From positions 62,001 through 126,000 of the forward strand of contig JAIVFJ010000143.1 of NCBI GenBank assembly GCA_025765615.1: a stretch of 64,000 nt of DNA, written 5' to 3'. The position numbers were made by a program, and so were the translations under genes. Under the pieces are notes generated by a model, which was not told the DNA's origin, did no database searches, and worked only from the letters and a program-made list of their open reading frames with translations. The stretch comes from Zopfochytrium polystomum (Eukaryota; Chytridiomycota; Chytridiomycetes; Chytridiales; Chytridiaceae). This document shows, in pieces, positions 33,215-44,762 of the stretch (position 1 is the stretch's first letter; each line of letters opens with the position of its first letter).

Positions 33215-34384
33215 ATGCTGAACAAGGGATTCATCCAACCTCCCAAGTCGCCAAGTGGAGCTCCCATCTTTTTTGTCAAGAAGAAGGATGGGGGACTGAG
33301 ACCCTGTGTGGACTACAGAGATCTCAATGAGATGACAGTCAAGAACCGCTATCCACTGCCTCTCATCTCTGAATTACTGGACAAACTGAGCCATGCAAGG
33401 ATATTTTCGAAGATTGACCTCAGAGGTGCCAACAATTTGGTCAGAATTAAGCCCCAGGATCAATGGAAGACTGCCTTCAGATGCAAATACAGTCACTTTG
33501 AGTACTTGGTCATGCCCTTTGGACTTACCAATGCTCCAGCTATTTTCCAAGGCATGATGAATGACATCTTCAGGGATATTCTGGACCTTTTTGTCATTGT
33601 CTACCTGGATGATATCCTGGTATTTTCGTCCAACACTGCAAGCCATATGGGACTTGTCAAGACTGTCTTGGAGAGACTCAGACAGCATCACCTCTATGCA
33701 AAGCTGGAGAAGTGTGAATTCCACAAGACCTCCATTGAGTTTTTGGGGTACATTGTGTCTGACAAAGGGATCTCCATGGCACCAGACAAGATCCAAACTA
33801 TTCTTGAATGGAAGGCTCCAAATTCCATCAAGGATGTTCAAAGCTTCCTTGGGTTTTGCAACTTCTACAGAACCTTCATTGCCAACTATTCTGCCATAGC
33901 CAAGCCTCTCACTGATCTCACCAAGAAGACGCACAAGTTTGAATGGACCCCAGCAGCAGAGCAAGCCTGGCTAGCTCTTAAGACAGCAACCACAAGTGCA
34001 CCACTCCTTAAGCATGTGGATCCCTTGCTTCCCTTCACCTTGGAAACTGATGCCTCAGACTATGCCCTCGGTGCTGTTCTGTCCCAGCCAAGCTCTCAGG
34101 ACCCCTCTGCTCCTCTGCATCCAGTGGCATATTACTCCAGGAAGCTGAACAGTGCTGAGTGTAACTACACAGTCCATGACAAGGAGTTGCTTGCAATTGT
34201 GGAAGCATTCAAATTCTGGAGACACTACTTGGCTGGTTCTAAAGGCATCTCTGTCTATTCTGATCACAAGAACCTCACCTTCTTCAGGGCAAGGAGGTTG
34301 CTCAAGCAGAGGCATGCCAGGTGGGCTGAACTGCTCTCTGAGTATGACTTTAAGCTGTGCTATTCTCCTGAACACTGTGGCTGA
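33215..34384 (+). pseudogene. Reverse transcriptase and RNase H of the gypsy element
   Basis: Well preserved 389-codon frame. RT motifs: [27 protein letters not shown] (usual Y/H replaced by N), MPFGLTNAP, and the catalytic [11 protein letters not shown] at about 33596. RNase [16 protein letters not shown] near 34047 and [10 protein letters not shown] near 34255. The frame ends at 34384 because of a one-base shift; the continuation TVADAPSRR is in the next frame. Confidence 0.9.
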
Positions 34385-35492
34385 TGCCCCGTCAAGAAGA
34401 ACAGACCTTGCACCTGAAGGGGGAGATGGTTTCACCCCACCATCCAAGACACACCTTTCATTGCTTCCTGACAGTGTGTGGGCCAATGCTATTTCCAAGG
34501 ACCCCAAGCCTCACAAGATTCAAATCAGCCAAGAGGAGGAAAAACTTGAGATACTCAAGACAAGATTCAGGCTCCATGGGCTGCCTCAGTCAATCATCAG
34601 TGACAGAGGACCTCAGTTCAGATCTCAATTTTGGAAAGCACTCACAGCAGCCCTTGGAATCAAGTCTCAACTGTCAACTGCTTATCACCCTCAGACTGAT
34701 GGACAAACAGAAAGAACAAACCAGACCCTGGAGCAGTATTTGAGGTGCTATGTCAGCTATCAACAGGATGATTGGCCCACCCTCCTTCTGCTGGCAGAAT
34801 TTGCTCTCAACAATTCTCTCCACTCAAGCACCCAGCCATCTCCTTTCTTTGCAACCTATGGCTTCAATGCAAGAGGAGATCTACTGGGACAAGAGACCCT
34901 ATTCAATGTCCAAGCTCCTGCTGTGGCTTCACACTTGCATAAGCTCAAGATCATCAGCACCTTCCTGGACTCCACCCTGAAGCAAGCCCAAGAAGATGCC
35001 TCAAGATTTGCCAACACTCACAGACTGGACCATGACCTTGCTGTGGGTCAGCAAGTTTGGCTTCTGAGGAAGAACTTGCAGACCAAAAGACCAAGTCCCA
35101 AGCTAGACAACCTCAAGTTGGGACCTTTCAAGATCTTGGAGCAAATCAATCCAGTCACCTTCAAGCTGGATCTCCCTGCATCCATGAAGATCCACCCAGT
35201 TTTCCATGTCAGCCTTTTGGAGAAGTTTGTGGCCAATTCCATTCCAGGCAGAGTTGTTCCTCCTCCTCCTCCAGTTGAGGTAGAAGGTGAAGAGGAATTT
35301 GAGGTTGAACAAATCTTGGATGCCAAGTGGTTTGGAAGGACACTCAAGTTCCTTGTCAAGTGGAAAGGTTACTCAGATGCTGACAACACCTGGGAACCTG
35401 AGTCAAATCTCACTCACTGCAAAGACCTTCTGCTCAAGTTCAAGACCAGGTACCCCACCAAGTTGCAGAAGAGGCCTAAAAGGGGAAGATGA
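34377..35492 (+). pseudogene. Integrase C-terminal half with chromodomain
   Basis: Starts with the RNase H tail (TVADAPSRR) and then jumps into the integrase core: SIISDRGPQFRSQFW (second catalytic Asp) and AYHPQTDGQTERTNQ with the catalytic Glu. The HHCC finger and first Asp are deleted (about 34500–34540). A GPFKI and PVFHVSLLEKF stretch follows, then a chromodomain at about 35290–35430 with VEQILDAKW, FLVKWKGYSDADNTWEPESNL. Chromodomains direct such elements to particular chromatin by family knowledge. Confidence 0.9.
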
Positions 35493-35591
35493 TGTTATGA
35501 ATCACCCTCTGGAAACCTCTGGAACCTTCTAGAACATTCCTTCATGGAACCTTGTGTGTCTGCCTTGTCCTGTCCTGCCCTGTTCCTGACA
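35493..35591 (+). repeat. 3' LTR of the gypsy element, internally deleted
   Basis: Starts TGTTATGAAT and ends TTCCTGACA, but the middle (U3 promoter and R) is missing: 99 bp instead of 296. Confidence 0.85.
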
Positions 35592-35728
35592 CTGTGGCAG
35601 TCACACTTGCCTAGCAAGTATTACATTGTGCATATCATCATTATGTATCAATTTTTCATAACAGAGTTTTTCTCTTTCTCTCCAAGTTGGGAGAAGAATC
35701 ACCCACAAAAACACATCTCCCCTTCACA
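35592..35728 (+). repeat. Copia LTR 3' fragment
   Basis: Matches 23527–23655 (shared tract around ATCATTATGTATCAATT and CAGAGTTTTTCTCTTTCTCTCC). It is the second place where copia LTR and gypsy sequence abut. Confidence 0.75.
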
Positions 35729-36218
35729 GGCAAACGGCTCAAAATTTTTTTTGGTCCTTTTCCTTTTCTTCCTCATTTTATTGAGAAATAAAAGCAGCCA
35801 ATCATCACCTGGCATTGGGATGTCTTTGAAACTTCCAAGGACTGGCTCACTGCTCACGCAAATAACTCTCTCTCGGTTGTATTTGCTTCATGATCACATG
35901 GGTGGGTGGTTTGGGGTGGGTGCAGTAGTGAGACTACATTCACAAAGCATGGCGCAACAATGATGGGTTCTGGGTAACCGTGGAAAGCAACGGTTGTTCT
36001 CAAACTCCCGCTAGTTTCTTGCAAAGGCGGGGGGGTCGAACCCCTGGTAAAAGTCGCAAAAGGGAAATCCACGCTCGAGGCTGCGGCTCGTGGCTCGCCC
36101 ACCTTGTATTGTGGTTCACCTTGAAGACGGAGAGGTGGACCCTCAGTTCTATTTTCCTGGATTGAATTGTGTTCCGTTGTCAGGTAAGAAGGGTAAAAGG
36201 GATGAAAGGGTTGAGTAA

Positions 36219-36264
36219 GTACACGCGCGCACACACACACACACGCACACACACACGCACACAC
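36219..36264. repeat. (CA/CG)n microsatellite
   Basis: About 46 bases of CA with periodic CG interruptions. Confidence 0.9.
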
Positions 36265-36981
36265 AATTGTTTCGTTCATTCCCAGCTCCATGATAAGAGC
36301 CATTTGCTCGACCCTCTGGAACGAAACGCCCATTTTTTCCCCCCTCTTTCGCATCAATCACCCATCCTCGTCTTCAGCAGCTTTTCCTGGACCGGGTGGG
36401 GTCGGTCACCGCGGGCGTGTGTGCTCGGGAGCGGACGAGTTTGTTCATGAATACAAACAGGCACCGCCGCGCATGGGTGGATTTTGTGCGTGTTGCCGGT
36501 CAGGCGAGTGTTTTTCCCTTTTTCCTTTTTTTTTATTTTTTTGTTTTGCGCAGTTCGGTGACGTTTGCGGTTGATTGTCTAGGGGTCGATTTTTGAAATT
36601 TTGCTGCTCCGTCCCCACAAGAGTCCCCTGCTTTTGTATTCTCGTTGAAACCAAGCCTTCACGTCAAAACCACACAGTCGAGATAGAACGCAGAGGTACT
36701 TTACCCCTCCCCCACACCACCACCACCATGGAAAATGACTGGGGAAAAGCCCGCTACAATGGAAGGGCCACTTTTTAAAAAAAATTGGGGTGAGAGTTTG
36801 CAGCAATGGGGTTTGGGTTAAAAGTTGGGTGTCCTGCTAACGTATACGCCATCCTGAAACCAACCTAGGCCTTTCCATTTGTAAATTATTTACTAGGACA
36901 ACCTTACCTTCCCATTGCACGCGAGATGATGATGGATGGAACGGGGATGTCCAGGGAAAGAGCCCTGGGCAGAAATCTACT

Positions 36982-37015
<34 letters not shown>

Positions 37016-37339
37016 TTGTTGTTGTTTCCGTTGGCACCAACGAAATGAGGGGGGCATTCGAACGAAATGGAACGGTGGCGGTGGGGTGAGTGGGCGGTTT
37101 TTGTTTGTTTTTTTTTGCTTGCTTTCTTTTATTCTTTCCGCCGTGCATGAGTTCTTCATTCGGCGGCGGGCTTCGCAATAATAATAGCGCTTTTCACGGA
37201 GGTTTTACTATTACACCCCAAATATCCACGGTTTCTTTTTTTCCCTTGTGTTCTTTTGATGTGCACAACGGCGGTGGCGTGAAGAGCGAGATGGTGGGAG
37301 GATGGAGGGGCTGAGATAGACAGACGAAGGCTGAGCGAG

Positions 37340-37352
37340 GGAGAGAGAGAGT

Positions 37353-37408
<56 letters not shown>

Positions 37409-37440
37409 GAGAGAGAGGAGAGAGGAGAGAGAGAGGAAGA

Positions 37441-37500
<60 letters not shown>
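37340..37500. repeat. (GA)n microsatellite cluster
   Basis: About 160 bases of GA broken by GGA and GAAGA units. Confidence 0.95.
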
Positions 37501-38130
37501 CCGACAGCATCAGTTGGAGCAAAACAACGGCTCAACCAAACCACACCAAACCCACTTCCTGACTGAGCCTGCCTCCGGCCGCCGGGGTCGCAACTTCCTT
37601 CTCCTTCCGACGACGGTGGGGGAAAAGGAAAGGCACAGACAGACAGCCAATGCAAAACAAACAACCGTCTCAAAAAGGAAACAAGCAGGGTGCCTCTTTG
37701 TCTCTCCCGAGCACGCCTCAAGAACTTCTTGGCAATGCTTGCCTTTTTCAGTAAGAGCGGGACGGCGAGTTGCAATGCGGCCGCCGCGCCAAGAATTTTT
37801 CGGTCGCGGCGCTTCAGAGCGAGGCCGCATTGCCGGAGGGGATGGGAAGGCGGATGGAGGGGGGAAGGAAGAATGAAACCGTGAATGAAAAAAACGTATT
37901 TACATTGAGAAGAGGTGTTTGGTGAATAATTGTTTATTTGCATGAAAAAATCAGTGAGAGAGAGAGAAAGTGTGAGAGAAAGCGAGGGAGACAGAGAGAG
38001 AGAGTTAAAGAGGGAGAGTGGGGAAAGAGGGAGAATAGCCACACACACACACACACACAGACTCCTGTCGCTTTCCCTCCCGAAGAACAAACATTTTTAT
38101 ATCAGCGCTCTCCCCCTCCACTCTCTCACA

Positions 38131-38160
38131 CACCCACACACACACACACACACACACACT
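38131..38160 (+). repeat. (CA)n microsatellite upstream of Reeler gene 1
   Basis: About 15 CA units 56 bases before the ATG at 38216; another CA tract lies at 38041–38061. Confidence 0.95.
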
Positions 38161-38215
38161 TTCCGCACCTCCCCTCACGCACACTCCACTCCACCCCACT
38201 ACGCACTCACCAGAT

Positions 38216-39217
38216 ATGGTCGCCGCAGCACTAGCATCCGCCGCGCTCGCCTTCGTCCTCGCCATGGCCGGCAGCCCCAACCCGACCACGACCGCGCTGC
38301 CCACCGGCGCGCCGCGGTGCATCATCAACGCAGCGGCCATCATGGCCAAGCACGGCAACCCAACCCAAACGCTCGGGTTCGCCATCAAAGCGCCGGCGTC
38401 CTACACCCCGGGCTCCACGACCGCGGTCCCCATCCAAATCAGCGGTCTGACGGCGTTCGCGTCGGGCGGGATCCTAGCGTACGTGAACAGCACGGTCAAC
38501 ATGAACGCGGGGACGGCCGAGTCGCACGTGGGTGCGTTCGCGGCGACGGGCAACATCCGAGCGCAGACGGCGAGCGCGTGCACTACGGCGAACGTGAACA
38601 ACGAGAACCCGACGTCGACCATCACGCACGCGGCGCCGCTGGCGAACACGGAGATCCAGACGCTGATGTGGACGCCGCCGGCGACGGACGTCGGCGCCGT
38701 GCAGGTCAACGTGGTCGTTGCGACGGGCACCGTGGGCCAGCCGTGGATGATTCTGCAGAGCGTCATGGTTGCGTCGGCGGGCGGTGGTGCAGGCACCACC
38801 ACGACGTCGGCGGCCGCGGGCGGTGGTGCTACTACTACGTCGTCGACCACTGCGGCGGCTACAACCACGACGACGACGAAGGCGACGACGACGGCGGCGG
38901 CGACGACGACGACGACGACCGCGGCGGCAACGACGACGGCTGTTGCGACGATGGGCGGAGCCGGAGCGACGACGACCGTGTCTCCGGTGACGAACAACGC
39001 GGGGGCGGCGACGACGGTGACCATCACGGTCGCGCAGTCGATCAACCTGGTCGTGGTGACGGCGCCCGCGGCTGCGGCCACGGGCGGTGCTGTTGCTGCT
39101 GGTGGCGGCGCTGCTGCGGGTGCCGGAGCGGCGACGTCGTCGTCGTCGTCGTCGTCGTCGTCTTCGTCTTCAGCGGCGGCGACGACCACCACCAAGAAGC
39201 ACCACCACCGCCGCTGA
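38216..39217 (+). CDS. Secreted Reeler-domain protein 1
   Basis: Single exon, 333 residues. Signal peptide 1–19. Residues about 30–180 carry the Reeler pattern: GAPRC with the first Cys, an early HGNP, SYTPGSTTAVPIQISG, FASGGILAY, VGAFAATGNIRAQTASAC with the second Cys, a THAAP strand, then LMWTPPATDVGAVQVNVVVA and a final W. The rest is a Thr/Ala/Gly-rich stalk encoded by simple GAC/GTC triplets and ends KKHHHRR; no GPI signal is seen. Reeler domains by family knowledge occur in secreted animal defence and matrix proteins; a fungal copy with an O-glycosylated stalk would sit at the wall. Paralogue of the gene at 40979, on the same strand. Confidence 0.8.
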   Translation: MVAAALASAALAFVLAMAGSPNPTTTALPTGAPRCIINAAAIMAKHGNPTQTLGFAIKAPASYTPGSTTAVPIQISGLTAFASGGILAYVNSTVNMNAGTAESHVGAFAATGNIRAQTASACTTANVNNENPTSTITHAAPLANTEIQTLMWTPPATDVGAVQVNVVVATGTVGQPWMILQSVMVASAGGGAGTTTTSAAAGGGATTTSSTTAAATTTTTTKATTTAAATTTTTTAAATTTAVATMGGAGATTTVSPVTNNAGAATTVTITVAQSINLVVVTAPAAAATGGAVAAGGGAAAGAGAATSSSSSSSSSSSSAAATTTTKKHHHRR

Positions 39218-40792
39218 TTCCTGATTGGTGTAGGGCCAGGAGGGGGGCGGAGGACGGCGACAATGCCGCCCCACCGTCCCATTTCCTCATGCACCTGCCT
39301 CCTGCAGGTTCAGGTTCAGGTTCAACGATTTCGTCTTCCTGACCTTCCATTCTTTTTTTCTTCTTCTTTTTTTTTTTTTTTTTTTTTTTTTTTTGTCTTG
39401 GCTCTTTGTTTGTTTGTTGTTTGTTTGTTGTTTGTTGTTTGTTTCATGCCAAGGTGTTTGTTTGCTCCTTGTTGCCTTTTTTCTTTTTCCTGTCTGTGCT
39501 TCGCCGTTGGCTTCTCTTCTGTCGCGCTTCTCGATCTCCCGTTGGCGCTTGCTGCTCCATCCGCTCCCCTCCCGAAAGCCTTCCATTCCCCTCTCGTCAC
39601 GGTATTTACGTATTTTTCGTGTTTCCCGCGATCGCACCCCGATCCCATTTCCCATTTCCCCGGCACACCGACACCCCACCCACCCACCCCCCCACTCACC
39701 CACGCGCGGTTGTTTGAACCATCGCTCTCCCCGTATAATTTTTTATGCCTGTCTCATTTTCCCTCTTTCCCTTTACCCACCAACTCACTCACTGCTCAAC
39801 CTGCGAAAGAGGGGGGGGAGGCCCGGGCTGGACCACCCTCCCCCCCCCCCGTATTTTCCTGCCACCATAGTTGTTTCCACCCTCCTTTTTTTTTCTCCAC
39901 TCATCTTCGTACCGTATCCCCGCACGATCACGTCCCCAACTCGAGCTTTCCCCATTTTCCCTTTCAATCATTTTCCCACCAAAAACCAAGGCCGTCTTCT
40001 CCTCCAGCTCCTGCGCGGGTCGCAGGGCGGGACCGTCTTTTCGCCTTTTGGTGGTGGTGGTGGTGGTTCTTTCTATTCTCTTCTTTTTTTGCTTCTTATT
40101 CTTCTCGTTCTTCTTTCTAGTTCTTGTTGGCCTCCAATAAGAAAAACCAAAGAAGAAGGAAGTTCCCTGCTGCCATCTGTTAAATATCATACTCAATTCC
40201 AACACCTCTGAACCATCCAGCCCGGACCGGTCAATTGGAGGAAGTTGAAAAAGAAAAGAAAAAAAAATACGTCGGTCATATTATGTCGTCAGAAACAGAA
40301 TACAAAAAAAAAAGAAAAAATTAATTTTTTTTTCTTTCTCATCGGATTTGCGGCCAACCTTGCTCATGCAACATCGGGACGCGATAAACATCTGCCACTT
40401 GGGCCGCGCTTGCTGGACCGCGCGTTTTATTATTTATTTTGTTCATTCACTTATTGTTTTTTGTCTTTTGTATTTTCTTTTCAGGTGTCCCTCGCAAGCT
40501 CCCGAAATGAGATTTCTGGATTATTTACTATTATTTCAACCAAAAATTTTTTTTTTTGTTGTCGGCTCTTTCCAAATTGGGTGACACAGGGACAAATTGG
40601 GAAGTAGTTTGGTCAGTTGGGGGCGAATGCTAATTTAGATTTAAGGCAAAGGCTGTTGTCTCTCCACTCAGTCCGCGCATTTTTGTTTGCAGCGGCGAGG
40701 TGCGCACTCGATCTTTCGAGTCGTCTGTCGCTGCTCCTGCCCCGACGCTCGTCCAGCTGGCAGCGCATGCAGCCAGAACAAATCTTACGAGC

Positions 40793-40834
<42 letters not shown>

Positions 40835-40978
40835 CAGAACGGGGAAAGGGAGCAGACGGCTGAATATAAAACCCATCCCAGCTTCCCGGCACAAGGACGG
40901 TCACACATCGAAATTAATTCACTTGCAGGCCGCAGCGTCTCTCTCCCCACACACGCACACACATACACACACACGCAC
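39218..40978. other. Intergenic region between Reeler paralogues
   Basis: Long T/C-rich runs (39354–39395, 39842–39850), GT-rich unique sequence and A/T homopolymers (40257–40335, 40545–40559). A GA tract (40797–40838) and CA tract (40950–40980) precede the next start. No gene seen. Confidence 0.5.
40797..40838. repeat. (GA)n microsatellite upstream of Reeler gene 2
   Basis: GA/CAGA run about 140 bases before the ATG at 40979; a CA run then extends right up to the start. Confidence 0.9.
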
Positions 40979-41804
40979 ATGCACGCCGCCGCGCTCCGCC
41001 TACTCAGCGTCCTCGCGGCCCTCGCGCTCCCCGCCGCCGCGCTCCCCAACGGCGCGCCGCGCTGCCTCATCAACCCCGCCTTCATCGCGACCAAGCACGG
41101 CAACCCGCAAGCGGCGGGAGGCGGGATGGCGCTCGTTGCGGCCTCGCCGACGTACACGCCGGGCGGCGCGGCGATGGCGATCCAAGTGACGGGGATCAAG
41201 GCGTTCACGAACGGTGGGATCCTGGCGTACGCGAACGTGACGAACCCGGCGATGGTGCCGGCCGGGTCGGTCGAGATGCACGTCGGCGCGTTCGTGCCGG
41301 CGGGGACCATGCGCGCGCAGACGGCGCAGAGCTGCGCAACCGCTATGGCCGCGAACGAGAATGCGCTGTCGACCGTCACCCACGCGAGCCCGATGAAGAG
41401 CACGGATTTGATGACGTTGATGTGGACGCCGCCGGTAAGGGTTTTTTTGGGGTTTTTTGGGGTTATTGGGGGGTTTTGGGCGAGTGTGTGTGTGTGTGAG
41501 ATAGAGAGAGAGCACCTGAGAAATACACAGAGAGTGTGCGTGTGTGAGTGGAGTGCTCACCAAACCCCTTATTTACGCACCTGCAGGCGACCGACGTCGG
41601 GCCGGTCCAGATGAACGTGGTCATCGCAACTGGCACCGTCGGGCAGCCGTGGGCCGTCCTCGCGCCCATCATGCTCACTCCTGCCGCGGCCGGTGCCGGC
41701 GGCGCAACCACCACGACGTCGCAGGCGGCCAGCAGCAGCACCACCACCACGACGGCGGCCGCGCCCAAGACCTCCTCGTCGTCTTCCTCTTCGTCGTCCT
41801 CAAG

Positions 41805-41836
<32 letters not shown>

Positions 41837-42144
41837 GCAGCTCGGCAACAAAGACGACGACAATGACTGTCACCGCAACCTCCTTGACCACGGCGACTCC
41901 CACCACTACGATGGCCATGTCGTCATCGTCGTCCTCTTCCTCGTCCTCCTCGTCGTCGTCGGCGACAAAGACGACAAAGACCAAGAAGACCGAGAAGACG
42001 AACGACCTGGAGGCGGCGCTGGCAGCGATCAAGGCCAAAGTGGAGGCCGAGGAGGCCGCTATCAAAGCCAGCTGCAGGGCCTTCGAAAGTAACGGCGGCC
42101 TTATATGGTGGGGATGCAAAAAGAGAGGGCTGACGTGCAAATGA
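40979..42144 (+). CDS. Secreted Reeler-domain protein 2
   Basis: Two exons, 40979–41434 and 41587–42144 (337 residues), joined GTAAGG…CAG in phase 0 exactly inside the WTPP/ATDVG segment that is continuous in the intronless paralogue. Signal peptide 1–21 (LSVLAALALPAAAL). The Reeler region shows GAPRC, YTPGGAAMAIQVTG, FTNGGILAYANV, VGAFVPAGTMRAQTAQSC, LMWTPP and VGPVQMNVVIATG. A Ser/Thr stalk of simple TCG/TCC codons follows. Unlike its paralogue it ends in a short helical, charged segment (LEAALAAIKAKVEAEEAAIK) and a Cys/Trp tail (LIWWGCKKRGLTC). The intron contains a GT/GA repeat. Wall or matrix role is inference. Confidence 0.8.
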
Positions 42145-43106
<962 letters not shown>

Positions 43107-43180
43107 GGTCACATGGTGTAGTTGGTTATCACGTCTGTCTAACACACAGACGGTCTCCAGTTCGAGTCTGGATGTGACCA
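43107..43180 (+). tRNA. tRNA-Val (AAC)
   Basis: All four arms fold. The acceptor stem GGTCACA pairs with TGTGACC. The D arm contains GTGTAGTTGGTTATCAC, an A-box match. The anticodon arm is TCTGT-CTAACAC-ACAGA with AAC, reading GUU valine codons. The T arm is TCCAG-TTCGAGT-CTGGA. Discriminator A at 43180, no encoded CCA, no intron, and a TTTT terminator immediately after (43181–43184). Confidence 0.95.
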
Positions 43181-43614
43181 TTTTCAGTTCGGGTGTGAAA
43201 ATCGAATCGCTGATGATCCTGTGCACAGTTTCGAGGTTTGGGCAGGTCTGCCTCCTGCCCGATCCATGTTAATTTCACTCGTTTTTTTAGGTGGTCGCCT
43301 AATGTGTTGAGGCTACCGCTGTAATCTATTCCGCCAAACAGGGAGGGGCAACCTCACTTTGGAGACTTCAGCCCACTCCCTTTTTTTCGAAAAGAGAATT
43401 CACTTATTGGCAAATTGTTGAAAGTTTTTCTCGCTAAAAGAGAGGGTGGTGGGGATGGATTTTGAGAGAGAAAAAAGGAGATCCCCACCACTTTCCCACA
43501 CATCCTTGACAAGGAGGGCTCAATTGAACCCAAAATTTTGTTTCTCCTGAAAACCGTGGGTGGCTCCATTGAGTCAAGAATTCTGACACTGGATGACTAC
43601 CAACAAAAAGAAAA

Positions 43615-43685
43615 GGCCCAAACGCAGTCTCAACAGTTCTCCAGATTCTGATTCTGGGGACCCCGGTTCGATTCCGAGTGCGGCC
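43615..43685 (+). pseudogene. tRNA-Gln(CTG)-like, 5' half degraded
   Basis: A perfect anticodon arm CCAGA-TTCTGAT-TCTGG with CTG and a T arm with B box GGTTCGATTCC are present. The acceptor pairs only over GGCC/GGCC and the D arm (A box) is not recognisable, and no T-run terminator follows. Either a decayed tRNA-Gln or an unusual intron-bearing gene; the first is more likely. Confidence 0.55.
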
Positions 43686-44219
43686 TTAATTTGTAGCCTC
43701 ATTGGTTTGGTTCTCCTCCCGACAACTGTACCTGCAAAGTTGCTGATCCACTGATACCGAAGGCTTCTTCGTTGTGGGTGTTCTTTCTGTTACGAACACA
43801 CACAATCATGGACTGAGGACTAGGATTTCATGGAGATACTCACATACACTCAAAGCGATAAACGAAATGGGCCAGGGAAGTTTTTGGCCCTCTCGCAACG
43901 ACCCAGGAGTCCTCAATAATTTTGTTCTCAATTGTCTAAGCTGAAAGTGGGATACGTCGCAGAGGGGTGTCGAACTCGCTGAGGTCGTTGACCAACTCCA
44001 CGCCTCCGGGTACCCTTCCACCCAAACTCGAACACAGTAATGTCGAAATTCCTCGTTGTGGGAAGGGTGTGGGTGGTTCACATGAAGATAACCACCTCCT
44101 CCTCCGCCACTTCTCGTCCAGCTGCAAATCATCTTTTGGCCTTGTAGATTGATTGTCTCACAAACTCTTCATCTTCAACGAAAAAACGCCCTCCACATCC
44201 TACACCAAACCGCGCCATC
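43686..44219. other. Intergenic region, nothing recognised
   Basis: No domain, RNA or repeat seen between the tRNA-like sequence and the 3' end of the coiled-coil gene. Confidence 0.4.
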
Positions 44220-44726
44220 TCACTGCCTCTTTTCGACCCTCCTCGCCATTTTCTGCGCAAACGCCGCCCCAGCCGTCGTCGAATGCGCGTCGCCCCGCCC
44301 CGCGTTCGGTCCGCCGCCGCCGCCACCGGCGCCCCCAGCCCCGACGTCCTTCCGAAAAGCGTCGCTCGTCAGCGCGATGCTCCGCGAGTGCACCGCCAGC
44401 TCGCCGACGTCCAGCGCCGCCGACAGGGACCGGGCGGTTTGCCCCGAGATCGCGGCGGCTAGCGACAGGGCGGCGACGGCGACGGGACTGTCGCCGTCGG
44501 CGCCGGCGAACGAGGCGGCGGCGGCGGCCGAGGGTCTGGCTGGCGGCGGGGGAGGATGGGCGCGGAACGGCGGCCAGTCGTTGGCGCGGCCGCCGGCGCG
44601 CGACGACGACTCGCTCCAGGGGCGGATGTGGAGGCGGTCTGTCTGGGCGAGGATCATGCGCTCCGCACCGTCGGATTCGAGGACGGGGACGACGACGGCG
44701 GCGGCTGCGGCGGCGGCGCGGTCGGC

Positions 44727-44762
<36 letters not shown>

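Larger units (their letters stand above)
31083..35591 (+). mobile_element. Defective Ty3/gypsy chromovirus-type LTR retrotransposon
   Basis: Order gag–protease–RT–RNase H–integrase–chromodomain between two damaged LTRs, the typical Tf1/Maggy-type arrangement. Defects seen: 5' LTR lacks its first third; a frameshift near 31500 in gag; Asn for Asp in the protease; a stop at 33203; a frameshift near 34377; loss of the integrase N-terminal zinc finger and first catalytic Asp; a ~200-bp deletion in the 3' LTR. The element cannot move by itself. Confidence 0.9.
35729..38215. other. Low-complexity intergenic region without supported gene
   Basis: Contains a CA-type microsatellite (36219–36264), T runs (36525–36545, 36984–37014), long GA tracts (37340–37500) and two CA tracts (38041–38061, 38131–38160). 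Long frames here are translations of the microsatellites. Confidence 0.55.

Noticed and set aside
38401..39294. A 297-codon minus-strand frame
   Set aside because: Antisense shadow of GAC/GTC-rich codons of the Reeler stalk, with long Val/Ala/Asp runs and no domain.
37930..39342. A 470-codon plus-strand frame overlapping Reeler gene 1
   Set aside because: It translates GA and CA microsatellites and then an out-of-frame version of the Reeler gene; the frame at 38216 has signal peptide and domain.
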